The notes: generated by a model from the letters alone, not told the origin. Numbered from the stretch's first letter, positions 8,307 to 15,239 are shown. The stretch: 35,576 nucleotides of DNA from Terriglobia bacterium (GCA_020073005.1 JAIQFX010000055.1:1-35576); one strand, 5' to 3'. Numbers and translations: made by a program.

Positions 8307-9341
8307 TTGAAACGACTGGTGGTTCTGGCTCCGAACTGGCTCGGCGACGCCGTCATGGCGCTGCCGGCGATCGCCGATCTCCGCCGCGCGCTGCCGCAGG
8401 CCTCGATCGCGGTCGGGGCGCGTCCGGCGATTGCGCCGCTGTTTCGTCTCGTGCCCGCCGTGAACGAGACGATCGTGCTGGACTCCGGCCGGCCCGAAGG
8501 CCTGCGCTACGGCCTCGGATGGCGATCGCTGGGCGTCGAGCTCGCGGATCGGCAATTCGAGGCGGCGCTGCTGTTGCCGAATTCCATGCACGCGGCGCTG
8601 GCGGCAAACCGCGCCGCGATTCCCGAGCGCTGGGGGTACGCGACCGACTGGCGCGGACGGTTGCTGACGCGCGCGATCGAACCGCCGGCCGGTCTGCATC
8701 AGGTGGATTACTACCAGCATCTCGTTCACGCGCTCGGCTTCCCGGATGGTTCCGTCGAGCCGCGCGTCACGGTGCCGGACGCGGCGCGCGAGGCGGGACG
8801 ACGGGCGTTGACGGAGGCGGGCTGGGACGGCCGGTCGCCGCTCGTCGCGCTCGCGCCCGGCGCGGCGTACGGCGGCGCGAAGAAGTGGTCGCCCGGGTCG
8901 TTCGCGGAACTCGCGGTCGCGCTCGCCGCCGACGGCGTGCGATGCGTGACGATCGGTGCCGCCGCGGACGCTGCGACGTGCGCGGAGGTGACGAGCGCTG
9001 CGGAGGTAGCGCGAGCCTTTCAGGCGAGCGGCCGCGGAATCATGAACCTCGCAGGCCGCACCGATCTCTCGACGCTGGCCGGCGTCCTCACACACTGCCG
9101 CGCGCTCGTGACGAACGATTCCGGCGCGATGCATTTCGGCGCGGCCGCCGGCGTCGCCGTCACCGCGGTCTTCGGCCCGACCAACGAGCACGCGACCCGC
9201 CCGATGGGCGACGCCCACGTCGTCGTCTCGCATTCCGTCTGGTGCCGGCCCTGCATGCTGCGCGAATGTCCGCTCGACCACCGCTGCATGCGCGGCGTCG
9301 GCGTCGCGCGCGTGCTCGACGCGGCGCGAAGGACCCTGTGA
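8307..9341 (+). CDS. waaF: ADP-heptose:LPS heptosyltransferase II
   Basis: WaaF adds the second heptose of the inner core from ADP-heptose. The TTG start gives MKRLVVLAPNWLGDAVMALPAI, the canonical GT9 N-terminus with the catalytic-region Asp14 in WLGD. The protein has 344 residues. Downstream are LLLPNS, APGAAYGGAKKWSP (nucleotide-sugar phosphate contact), NLAGRTDLSTLAGVL, TNDSGAMHFGAA and AVFGPTNE, all typical of WaaF. A C-terminal cysteine cluster (WCRPCMLRECPLDHRCM) is shared with many GT9 enzymes. An interspersed element (9006-9030) is translated in frame at about residues 234-241 (VARAFQAS), in a surface loop just before NLAGRTDL. The gene is followed by gmhB with a 4-bp overlap. Confidence 0.94.
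   Translation: MKRLVVLAPNWLGDAVMALPAIADLRRALPQASIAVGARPAIAPLFRLVPAVNETIVLDSGRPEGLRYGLGWRSLGVELADRQFEAALLLPNSMHAALAANRAAIPERWGYATDWRGRLLTRAIEPPAGLHQVDYYQHLVHALGFPDGSVEPRVTVPDAAREAGRRALTEAGWDGRSPLVALAPGAAYGGAKKWSPGSFAELAVALAADGVRCVTIGAAADAATCAEVTSAAEVARAFQASGRGIMNLAGRTDLSTLAGVLTHCRALVTNDSGAMHFGAAAGVAVTAVFGPTNEHATRPMGDAHVVVSHSVWCRPCMLRECPLDHRCMRGVGVARVLDAARRTL
9006..9030 (+). repeat. Interspersed palindromic element, family I (copy 2, inside waaF)
   Basis: The sequence is GTAGC followed by GCGAGCCTTTCAGGCGAGCG, the same as the minus-strand copy at 2496-2522. It is read in frame as VARAFQAS inside the heptosyltransferase and causes no frameshift. Confidence 0.8.
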
Positions 9342-9931
9342 CCCCTCGACCGGGCTCGGGGCAGGGCCGCCCGGCTGTCTTCCTCGATCGCGACGGCACG
9401 TTGCTCGAAGACGTCGGCTATCTCAAGAGCCTCGATGAGGTCTCGCTGTTTCCGTGGACGGTCGATACCATCCGCTCGCTGAATCGCGCGGGCCTGCCGG
9501 TCGTCGTCATCACCAATCAGGCGGGCATCGCCCGCGGCATGTTCGACGAAGCGTTCGTCAACGGGACGCATCGATATCTGTCGACGCTGCTGGAGAAGGG
9601 CGGCGCGCACATCGACGCGTATTACTATTGTCCGCATCATCCTGACGGCAAGGTCGCGCCCTACGCGCGCGCCTGCGAGTGCCGCAAGCCGGGGCGCGCC
9701 CTCGTCGATCGCGCGGCGCGGGATCTGGGACTCGATCCGGCGCGATCGTTCGTCGTCGGGGACACGTGGCTGGATATCGGACTCGGCCGCGCGGTCGGCG
9801 CGCGCAGCCTTCTCGTGCGCACCGGCGGCGGCGCCTGGTGGGCAGCGCGTCCGCACGCGACGCTCACGGCCGACGCCATCGTCGACAACCTCGCGGCCGC
9901 CGCGAGCTGGATTTTGGAAAAATGCTCATAG
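9338..9931 (+). CDS. gmhB: D-glycero-D-manno-heptose 1,7-bisphosphate 7-phosphatase
   Basis: GmhB removes the 7-phosphate from heptose bisphosphate in ADP-heptose synthesis. It is a HAD-family phosphatase of 197 residues from GTG 9338, which overlaps the waaF stop and has AAGGA at 9329-9333. Motif I is FLDRDGTL (nucleophile Asp17, acid/base Asp19), motif II VVITNQAGIARG, and motif III/IV CRKPG and VVGDTWLDIGLGR. The zinc-binding loop CPHHPDG through CECRKP is the mark of GmhB rather than of histidinol phosphatase alone. The first 10 codons (MTPRPGSGQG) lie on an interspersed element (9342-9368) and precede the conserved fold, so the native N-terminus may have been reshaped by the repeat. Confidence 0.95.
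   Translation: MTPRPGSGQGRPAVFLDRDGTLLEDVGYLKSLDEVSLFPWTVDTIRSLNRAGLPVVVITNQAGIARGMFDEAFVNGTHRYLSTLLEKGGAHIDAYYYCPHHPDGKVAPYARACECRKPGRALVDRAARDLGLDPARSFVVGDTWLDIGLGRAVGARSLLVRTGGGAWWAARPHATLTADAIVDNLAAAASWILEKCS
9342..9368 (+). repeat. Interspersed element, family II (copy 1, gmhB N-terminus)
   Basis: The sequence CCCCTCGAC then CGGGCTCGGGGCAGGGCC is a slightly diverged relative of the element inside the radical SAM gene (19377-19402, opposite strand), which reads CCCCTCGACAAGCTCGGGGC. Its translation here (PRPGSGQG) resembles PSTSSGQA there. Confidence 0.65.
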
Positions 9932-11031
9932 CCCGCTCAGTCCATCCGCTTCCCGGCGAATCCGAACGCAGGGACCGCCTCCTCGCGCTCGTCGACGGGT
10001 TTTCGAGCCGGCGCGTCCTCGTGCTCGGCGATCTGATCGCCGACGAGTTCATCTACGGCGAGGTGTCGCGCGTCTCGCGCGAGGCGCCGGTCCTGATCCT
10101 GAAGTACGACACGACGGAGATGGTGGCCGGCGGCGCGGGCAATGCGGCGAACAACGTCGCGGCCTACGGCGCGCAGGCGCGCCTGGTGGGTCTGGTCGGC
10201 ACGGATCCGGAAGGGCGCCGGCTGCTGTCGAGTTTCCATCGCGGCGTCGACAAGGCGCACGTCGTTCGCGCGCGCGGCTACCGGACGCCGGTGAAGACGC
10301 GTATTCTGGCCGGCGGCGTGCACGCCGCGCGGCAACAGGTGGTCCGGATCGATCGCGAGCCGGGCTGGCCGCTCGATGCGTCCGTCAGCGTCGCGCTGGC
10401 GAAGAAGATCGGCCCCGCGCTCGAGACGTGCGACGCCGTCCTGCTGTCGGACTACGGATCCGGCCTCGTGACGCCGGCGCTCGCGTCGGCGATTCGCCGG
10501 GCGGTGGCGCAGCGTGCGCGCCGCCGCCCGATTCCGGTCCTTCTCGATTCGCGGTACCGGCTGCTCGACTACCGCGGCCTGACGACGTGCACGCCCAACG
10601 AGTCGGAGGTGGAGCAGGTGCTGGGCGTGCGGATCAACGACGATGCGCGCGCGCTCGAACGCGCGGGACGCGCGCTGCTGAAACGCACGCGCACGCAGGC
10701 CGTGCTCGTGACGAGAGGCAGCCGCGGCATGGCGCTCTTCCAGCCCGGGCAGGCGACCATTCACGTGCCGATCTTCGGATCCGACGAAGTGACCGACGTC
10801 ACCGGCGCCGGCGACACCGTGATCGCGACCTTCGGTCTGGCGCTCGCGGCAGGTGCGTCGTTCTACGAAGCCGCGCGGCTCGCGAACTACGCCGGCGGCC
10901 TCGTCGTGATGAAGCGCGGCACGGCGACCGTGTCGGCGCGCGAGCTCGGCGACGCGATTGCGGGCGATCACGACACGTCGCTCGAGAATTGGTCTCAGGA
11001 AGGGCCGGCCCAGGGAAGACGGAGTAATTGA
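9922..11031 (+). CDS. rfaE1: D-glycero-beta-D-manno-heptose-7-phosphate kinase (HldE kinase domain as a separate protein)
   Basis: This is a PfkB-family sugar kinase that phosphorylates heptose 7-phosphate at C1, the first half of the bifunctional HldE of enterobacteria. The 369-residue protein shows VLVLGDLIADEFIYGEVSRVSREAPV, the GGAGNAANNVAAYG substrate loop, VLLSDYGSGLVTP, CTPNESEVEQVLG, VLVTRGSRGMALF, and the anion-hole and catalytic motif DVTGAGDTVIATF. The ATG lies inside the end of gmhB (10-bp overlap). The cytidylyltransferase half is encoded by the next gene, overlapping by 4 bp, so the two HldE activities are split but translationally linked. The C-terminal tail after AGDHDTS is not conserved-looking. 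Confidence 0.94.
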   Translation: MLIARSVHPLPGESERRDRLLALVDGFSSRRVLVLGDLIADEFIYGEVSRVSREAPVLILKYDTTEMVAGGAGNAANNVAAYGAQARLVGLVGTDPEGRRLLSSFHRGVDKAHVVRARGYRTPVKTRILAGGVHAARQQVVRIDREPGWPLDASVSVALAKKIGPALETCDAVLLSDYGSGLVTPALASAIRRAVAQRARRRPIPVLLDSRYRLLDYRGLTTCTPNESEVEQVLGVRINDDARALERAGRALLKRTRTQAVLVTRGSRGMALFQPGQATIHVPIFGSDEVTDVTGAGDTVIATFGLALAAGASFYEAARLANYAGGLVVMKRGTATVSARELGDAIAGDHDTSLENWSQEGPAQGRRSN

Positions 11032-11528
11032 GAATTCAGAATTCAGAATTCAGAATGGGAGTCGTTCTTTCGGAGCAGGAGCTCGTCGCCGCCGTCGCGC
11101 GTGAACGTGCGGCCGGGCGGACGATCGCGTTCGCCAACGGCTGTTTCGATCTGCTGCACGTCGGCCACGTCCGCTACCTGCAGGGCGCGGCCGCGGAAGC
11201 CGATCGCCTGATCGTCGCCGTGAACGACGATCGATCCGTGGCGGCGCTGAAGGGCGAGGGCCGGCCGATTCTCCCGGCGTCCGATCGCGCCGAGCTCGTC
11301 GCGGCGCTGCGCGGCGTGGACTTCGTCGTCGTGTTCGCCGATCCGAACGTCGAGCGGCTCCTGAATCTGCTCAAGCCCGACGTCCACTGCAAGGGCACGG
11401 ACTACACCGTCGACTCGGTGCCCGAGCGCGCCGTCGTCCAGGCGTACGGCGGCCGCACGGCGATCGTCGGCGATCCCAAGCACCACGCGACGCGCGAACT
11501 GTTGGCGCGCATCCGGACCAACGACTAA
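11028..11528 (+). CDS. rfaE2: D-glycero-beta-D-manno-heptose 1-phosphate adenylyltransferase (HldE second domain)
   Basis: The enzyme activates heptose 1-phosphate with ATP to give ADP-heptose. The 166-residue protein is a nucleotidyltransferase with the HIGH-type motif in FANGCFDLLHVGHVRYLQGA, then LIVAVNDDRSV, PILPASDRAELVAAL, DFVVVFAD, the CKGTDYT loop, and a KHHATRELLARI tail. I list TTG 11028, which overlaps the rfaE1 stop and has GGAG at 11021-11024. ATG 11055 is an alternative that would drop nine residues (MRIQNSEFR) written by a heptamer tract. The stop TAA (11526-11528) falls in another heptamer tract. Family members can use ATP or CTP, and the neighbours point to ADP-heptose. Confidence 0.93.
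   Translation: MRIQNSEFRMGVVLSEQELVAAVARERAAGRTIAFANGCFDLLHVGHVRYLQGAAAEADRLIVAVNDDRSVAALKGEGRPILPASDRAELVAALRGVDFVVVFADPNVERLLNLLKPDVHCKGTDYTVDSVPERAVVQAYGGRTAIVGDPKHHATRELLARIRTND
11030..11054. repeat. Heptamer-period tract E (rfaE1/rfaE2 junction)
   Basis: Three perfect GAATTCA units and a partial one lie between the rfaE1 stop and the ATG at 11055. The tract has no stop codon in any frame, so a TTG start at 11028 can read through it. Confidence 0.85.
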
Positions 11529-11571
11529 CGACCAACGACTAACGACCAACGACCAACGACCAACGACTATT
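11516..11571. repeat. Heptamer-period tract F (rfaE2/waaC junction)
   Basis: Eight units of CCAACGA or CTAACGA follow, ending in CTATTGA. The rfaE2 stop TAA is part of one unit, and the waaC TTG start (11570-11572) is in the last. The same unit and the same terminal ACTATT occur next to secG (1328-1345), 10 kb away. Confidence 0.9.
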
Positions 11572-12658
11572 GAATCGCATCCTTCTCGTCCGCCTCGGCG
11601 CCCTTGGCGACATCGTCCACGCGATTCCGGTCGCCGCGGCGCTGCGCCGCGCGTTTCCGGCGGCGCGGATCGACTGGCTGGTCAGCGCCAAGCATCGCGC
11701 GATCCTGGACCTTGTCCCGATCATCGATCGCCGGCTGGTTCTGGGGACGGGTGACCTGGGGACGGGTCTCGGGATTCTTCGGCGCCGAGACCCGTCCCCA
11801 GGTTACCGAGACCTGTCCCCAGGCTGGCTCGCGGCGATCCGCGAGCTGCGGCAGTCGCGGTACGACGTCGCGATCGATCTGCAGGGCTTGATCAAGTCCG
11901 CGGTGCTCGCGCGCAGCTCAGGCGCGGCGCGCGTCATCGGCTTTTCGTCGCGCTACGCGCGTGAAGGGCTCGCGCGCTGGTTCTACACCGAGGCGGTCGA
12001 TCCCGGCCGCGGCGGATTGTTCGACGCCGGCGAAACGCGGCACGTCGTCGAGCTGAACCTGCTGCTGCTCGGGCCGCTCGGCGTCACGGTGGGGAAGCCG
12101 GAGTTTCCGATCGAGCCCGTCGACTCCGACGTCGCGCGGTGGGCGAGCGAGCAGTCGAAAGGGCGGTACGCGCTCGTGAATCCAGGCGCCGCGTGGCCGA
12201 ACAAGCGCTGGCCGCCCGCGCGGCTGGCCGCCGTGGCGTCGGCGCTGCGCGATCGTCACGGGCTGACGTCGATCGTGCTGTGGGGACCGGGCGAGGAGTC
12301 GCTCGCGCAGGAAGTCGTCGCGGGGTCGCACGGCGCCGCCGTCCTCTCGCCAAAGACGACGATCGGCGATCTCGTCGCGCTTTCGCGCGGCGCGGCGCTC
12401 ATGATCTCCGGCGACACCGGCCCCACGCACATTGCCTCAGCGGTCGGCACGCCGCTCGTCGGCATCTTCGGTCCGACGCGGCCCGCGCGCAACGGTCCGC
12501 TGTCGCCGCTCGACGTCGCGGTCTCGCGCGACGACATCTGCAAGTGCCATCACCGGCGCCGCTGCACGCTGGATCGCATGTGCCTGCTCGACATCGAGGT
12601 GGACGAAGTGCTGTCGGCGGTCGAGCGGCGCCTCGCGGCCGGGCGGGACCGTGGCTGA
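11570..12658 (+). CDS. waaC: ADP-heptose:LPS heptosyltransferase I (GT9)
   Basis: The enzyme adds the first heptose to Kdo2-lipid A. The TTG start gives MNRILLVRLGALGDIVHAIPVAAALRRAFPAARIDWLV, with Asp14 in the GT9 GDIVHA motif typical of WaaC. Downstream are YDVAIDLQGLIKSA, RVIGFSSRYAREG, NPGAAWPNKRWPP, the acceptor/nucleotide segments ISGDTGPTHIASAVGTP and GIFGPTRPARNGP, and a cysteine-rich tail (CKCHHRRRCTLDRMC). The 362 residues include about 27 extra ones at 58-85 (LGTGDLGTGLGILRRRDPSP and on), encoded exactly by an inverted-repeat element at 11741-11822. The frame is kept and both flanks are conserved, so the enzyme may still work. There is no Shine-Dalgarno sequence because the upstream region is repeat tract F. 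Confidence 0.92.
   Translation: MNRILLVRLGALGDIVHAIPVAAALRRAFPAARIDWLVSAKHRAILDLVPIIDRRLVLGTGDLGTGLGILRRRDPSPGYRDLSPGWLAAIRELRQSRYDVAIDLQGLIKSAVLARSSGAARVIGFSSRYAREGLARWFYTEAVDPGRGGLFDAGETRHVVELNLLLLGPLGVTVGKPEFPIEPVDSDVARWASEQSKGRYALVNPGAAWPNKRWPPARLAAVASALRDRHGLTSIVLWGPGEESLAQEVVAGSHGAAVLSPKTTIGDLVALSRGAALMISGDTGPTHIASAVGTPLVGIFGPTRPARNGPLSPLDVAVSRDDICKCHHRRRCTLDRMCLLDIEVDEVLSAVERRLAAGRDRG
11741..11822. repeat. Interspersed inverted-repeat element, family III, inside waaC
   Basis: The outer and inner arms carry CTGGGGACGGGT and CTGGGGACGGGTCTCGG, answered on the right by CCGAGACCCGTCCCCAG and CCGAGACCTGTCCCCAG. The left outer copy lacks six bases present on the right. The element can fold into a long near-perfect hairpin with a loop around GATTCTTCGGCG. 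It lies in frame within the coding sequence. Confidence 0.85.
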
Positions 12659-13241
12659 TCCAGTCTCGCCGGTGAAGCCGATGAGCGCTCGCCTCGCCGA
12701 AGCGCTTGCGCGAAGGCGGGTGGGATCGGGCTTCGTCTTCGGCGCTCTCGTGCTCGTGCTGGCGCGGCCGACACTGGCATCGCTCGTTGCCGGATTGTCC
12801 ATCGCGGCGTGCGGGGAAGGGCTCCGTATCTGGGCGGCCGGGCATCTGAACAAAGCCCGCGAAGTGACCTCGTCCGGCCCCTACCGCTGGTTCGCGCATC
12901 CTTTATATATAGGGTCGTCGATCATGGGCGCCGGCCTCGCCGTCATGTCGGCGAACATCGTCGCAGCCGTGCTGATCGCGATCTATCTCGCGACGGCGCT
13001 GACGGCGGCGATCCGGATCGAGGAAGCGTTTCTCCGCGCGAAGTTCGGCGACGGATACGATCGCTACCGGCGCGGGACGAACGACCAACGACCGACGACT
13101 GACGACCACCGCCGCTTCAGCATCGCGCAAGCCATCGCGAACGGCGAGCACCGGACGGTGATGGGCGTCGCGGTCGCGGTATTGCTGCTCCTTCTGAAGG
13201 CAACGTATAATGGCTTGTTTGGGTGGACGGGCGGACCGTGA
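12651..13241 (+). CDS. Isoprenylcysteine carboxyl methyltransferase-like membrane protein
   Basis: This 196-residue membrane protein is from the ICMT/PEMT-like methyltransferase group. After hydrophobic helices at about 29-58 comes GEGLRIWAAGHLNKAREVTSSGPYRWFAHPLYIGSSIMG. It contains the SAM-binding GPYRWFAHPLYIG signature and the RIEEAFLRAKFGDGYDRYRR motif that closes the active site. In bacteria the substrate of such enzymes is usually unknown. GTG 12651 overlaps the waaC stop by 8 bp; ATG 12681 is an alternative. Residues about 142-153 (GTNDQRPTTDDH) come from a heptamer tract, and a C-terminal hydrophobic segment (about 172-190) follows it. It is the last gene of the LPS operon, and a role in envelope lipid modification is only inferred. 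Confidence 0.8.
   Translation: MADPVSPVKPMSARLAEALARRRVGSGFVFGALVLVLARPTLASLVAGLSIAACGEGLRIWAAGHLNKAREVTSSGPYRWFAHPLYIGSSIMGAGLAVMSANIVAAVLIAIYLATALTAAIRIEEAFLRAKFGDGYDRYRRGTNDQRPTTDDHRRFSIAQAIANGEHRTVMGVAVAVLLLLLKATYNGLFGWTGGP
13076..13110. repeat. Heptamer-period tract G, inside the methyltransferase-like gene
   Basis: The units GACGAAC, GACCAAC, GACCGAC, GACTGAC and GACCACC follow at a 7-nt period. It is the only such tract here that lies well inside a reading frame rather than over a stop codon. Confidence 0.8.
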
Positions 13242-13252
13242 CCGTGTGACTG

Positions 13253-13324
13253 GGGCGGTTAGCTCAGTGGTAGAGCACCGGCTTTACACGCCGGCTGCCA
13301 CAGGTTCGAATCCTGTACCGCCCA
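13253..13324 (+). tRNA. tRNA-Val(TAC)
   Basis: The acceptor arms GGGCGGT and ACCGCCC pair. The D arm is AGCTCAGTGGTAGAGC. The anticodon stem CCGGC/GCCGG encloses TTTACAC with anticodon TAC, and the T arm is ACAGGTTCGAATCCTGT. The discriminator is A, and CCA is not encoded. It lies 25 bp ahead of tRNA-Asp, probably in one transcript. Confidence 0.95.
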
Positions 13325-13349
13325 ATCCAGCAATTCCGCAATCGTTCTT

Positions 13350-13426
13350 GGGGTCGTAGTTCAGTTGGCTAGAACGCTGCCCTGTCACGGCAGAGGCCGC
13401 GGGTTCGAGTCCCGTCGACCCCGCCA
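13350..13426 (+). tRNA. tRNA-Asp(GTC)
   Basis: The acceptor arms GGGGTCG and CGACCCC pair. The anticodon loop CTGTCAC (anticodon GTC) is enclosed by CTGCC/GGCAG. The T arm is CGCGGGTTCGAGTCCCGTC with one irregular end pair, the discriminator is G, and CCA is encoded at 13424-13426, unlike the neighbouring tRNA-Val. Confidence 0.95.
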
Positions 13427-13445
13427 ACTTTCCCAGTGGTGACGA

Positions 13446-13483
13446 CAGCTCGAGAGGAGAGCACGTGCCCTCCTCTCGAGCTG
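13446..13483. terminator. Strong inverted repeat after the tRNA pair
   Basis: A perfect 14-bp stem, CAGCTCGAGAGGAG (13446-13459) with CTCCTCTCGAGCTG (13470-13483), has a 10-nt loop. It lies between the tRNA genes and the end of a convergent gene, where a bidirectional terminator is expected. There is no T-run on either side, so termination is inferred from position and stability. Confidence 0.6.
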
Positions 13484-13511
13484 CTGCGTCCAGGTCGCAC
13501 CAGGCGGCGGG

Positions 13512-13946
13512 TCAGCGGCCCGCGCGTCCCGACCACATCGGGAATCCCTTCGCGTCGCGGAACGTCATCGTCTCCGATCCCTTCTTGATCTCACGCACGA
13601 CCAGCACCTCGCCGCCGGCGACCGTGGCCTTCGCGCCGATGACCTCGATCTGATCCCCTTTCGCCAGCGCGAACTTCTTCTGCGTCATGTAGCGGGTCGG
13701 GCCGAGCGCGAGGTTGAGCGTCTCGCTCGACGTCTTGAGCGTGAGATGCGTGCCGGCCCCGGGCCCCGAGCCGGTGACGCTCCGCACGTCTTCGATGGTC
13801 CCCGTCACGGTCACTTCTTTGGCGATATCGTAGTGAACCGGTCCCTGGCCCCTTCCCGCGCCGCGCTGTGCCGCCGCGCGGTTGGCGCCCAGGAGCAGTA
13901 CCGCCGCGAACAATACGAACAACCGCGCCGATCTTCCGATGCTCAT
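13512..13946 (-). CDS. Secreted small protein with OB-fold-like core, function unknown
   Basis: This 144-residue protein has a Sec signal peptide (about residues 1-26, ending ANRAAAQ). A mature basic/glycine linker follows, then a strand-rich domain: EVTVTGTIEDVRSV, THLTLKTSSETLNLALGP, KGDQIEVIGAKAT, EVLVVREIKKG. The order of strands and the GTIEDV and KGDQIEVIG turns resemble bacterial periplasmic OB-fold proteins. I do not recognise a specific family. AGGGAG precedes the ATG. It lies downstream of the DUF302 gene on the same strand with a 40-bp gap, so the two are likely cotranscribed. Confidence 0.75.
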   Translation of the reverse strand: MSIGRSARLFVLFAAVLLLGANRAAAQRGAGRGQGPVHYDIAKEVTVTGTIEDVRSVTGSGPGAGTHLTLKTSSETLNLALGPTRYMTQKKFALAKGDQIEVIGAKATVAGGEVLVVREIKKGSETMTFRDAKGFPMWSGRAGR

Positions 13947-13986
13947 GTGAATCTCCCTGCTCCCTTTATTGCGCTTCCACGTTCGA

Positions 13987-14397
13987 TTAGACCCGGCGCT
14001 CGATCGAGCCGAGCGCGCGACGCAGTTTGGCGTCGGCTTCCGTCGCCACGGCGTTCAGAGCGGGATTGTCGCCGACGATTCCCAACGCGGCCAGCGGCGC
14101 CATCGCCGCGATGACGCTCTCGCCTGGCCGCGTCTCGTAGACGATCACGTTGCACGGCAGCAGCAGGCCGATGTCGATCTCCGCCTGCAGCGCGCGATCG
14201 GCCAGCGGCGGATTGCACGCGCCGAGAATGACGTACTTGCGGAAGTCGCGATCGAGCTTCGCGCGCAGCGTCTGCTTGACGTCGATCGTCGTCAACACGC
14301 CGAACCCTTCACCCTTGAGCGCCTCGGTCGCGCGTTCGACGGCCGCTTCATACGTGAGCGGCACGGTGATCCTCAACCCATAGGCCGTCTGTTCCAT
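13987..14397 (-). CDS. DUF302 family protein
   Basis: The 136-residue cytoplasmic-looking protein shows the DUF302 pattern. The N-terminal YEAAVERATEALKGEGFGVLTTIDVKQTL is followed by YVILGACNPPLADRALQAEIDIGLLLPCNVIVYE, with the two conserved cysteines in GACNPP and LLPCNV. The C-terminal helix has AMAPLAALGIVGDNPAL. Family members often sit with sulfur, redox or heavy-metal genes, but no biochemical role is settled. AACGAGGAGACACCAC precedes the ATG and gives a strong ribosome binding site. It is divergent from the DUF2892 gene across 158 bp. Confidence 0.9.
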   Translation of the reverse strand: MEQTAYGLRITVPLTYEAAVERATEALKGEGFGVLTTIDVKQTLRAKLDRDFRKYVILGACNPPLADRALQAEIDIGLLLPCNVIVYETRPGESVIAAMAPLAALGIVGDNPALNAVATEADAKLRRALGSIERRV

Positions 14398-14555
14398 GTG
14401 GTGTCTCCTCGTTCCCCAAGAAATCGGTCCCGGCGGGTCCCAATCCCATAGATGCAGGCGCGCCGGGTTTCGTCACACGCCAGGCGCGCCGCCGTCACCT
14501 TTTCGCGCTCTCGGCATCCTTCCAGCAGGAATCGATTTCACTGAGGAGAGGCCCG

Positions 14556-14804
14556 ATGATGCGTGTCAACGAAGCCAGCTGGGATCGCGCCGTGAGAATG
14601 CTTGCAGGAATCGTGCTGTTGTTCGTCGCGTGGGACGGCCTCGTGTCCGGCGTCCCCGGCATCGTGAGCGCCGTTGCCGGCGTCGTGGCGCTCTCGACGG
14701 GAATCGTCGGCTGGTGTCCCGCGTATACGGCCGCCGGCCTGTCGACGAGGCGAGCCGCGACTGCCGGGCACTGTCCGCACTGCGAATCTCTGAACGAGCG
14801 CTGA
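14556..14804 (+). CDS. DUF2892 (YgaP-like transmembrane) protein
   Basis: The 82-residue membrane protein begins with MMRVNEASWDRAVRMLAGIVLLFVAWDGL. Two hydrophobic helices (about 15-33 and 36-53) are followed by the typical GIVGWCPAYTAAGLST. This is the DUF2892 pattern, also found at the C-terminus of the rhodanese protein YgaP. A short C-terminal cysteine pair (GHCPHC) is additional and could bind metal. The ribosome binding site GAGGAGAGG is clear, and two adjacent ATG codons make the start uncertain by one residue. It is next to DUF302 and a cytochrome c, which suggests a small redox-related island. Confidence 0.85.
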   Translation: MMRVNEASWDRAVRMLAGIVLLFVAWDGLVSGVPGIVSAVAGVVALSTGIVGWCPAYTAAGLSTRRAATAGHCPHCESLNER

Positions 14805-14818
14805 AGGAATCCGCCGCC

Positions 14819-15122
14819 ATGACGGCACAGCACTACGATGTCGTCGCATTCGGCGCGCACCCCGATGACCTCGAGGTCGTCATGGCCGGGACCGCGGTGA
14901 AGCTGGTGTACCAGCAACTGTCGGTGCTGTTCGTGGATCTGTGCGACGGCGAGCCGGCCGCGGTTCGTCTTCGACGCGACGCCGCCGCACGAGATCGATC
15001 GGCTCTTCTTCGGGCATTGCCGCATGGAGCCCGCCTGGGATCGGTTCGACTTCGCGGTCGATGTGTCTGATGTCTACGAGACGAAGCTGGCGTCCGTGCA
15101 GGTCTACGACTCCATCTTCAGG
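14819..15122 (+). pseudogene. Decayed PIG-L family deacetylase
   Basis: The ATG at 14819 begins a normal PIG-L/LmbE N-terminus, YDVVAFGAHPDDLEVVMAGTAVKL, with the metal-binding AHPDD, continuing to FVDLCDGEPA. After about 14960 this frame turns into shadow sequence. The +1 frame then reads FVFDATPPHEIDRLFFGHCR and DFAVDVSDVYETKLASVQVY, which looks like the C-terminal end of the same family. The middle part, about 100 or more residues including the second metal-ligand region, is missing. This is best explained by an internal deletion with a frameshift. A sequencing or assembly error alone would not remove the middle. Function is presumably lost. Confidence 0.75.
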
Positions 15123-15215
15123 GTACACGTCTTTCCGGGCTCGGCTCGGCGCCGGTTTCGCGGCAGGAATCTGCCGGCTATCCGCGAACACGACCAAAAA
15201 CGTGCCAAAATCCAG

Positions 15216-15239
15216 CCGGCATCTGGCTTGCGATGCCGG
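15216..15239. other. Hairpin upstream of the cytochrome c gene
   Basis: Perfect 8-bp arms CCGGCATC and GATGCCGG enclose an 8-nt loop in the spacer between the PIG-L remnant and the cytochrome gene. No T-run follows. It may be a weak terminator or a leader structure. Confidence 0.4.

Noticed and set aside
11516-11571. Regularly spaced repeats as a CRISPR array
   Set aside because: Units are 7 nt with no spacers, and no cas gene is present. The same holds for the other tandem tracts.
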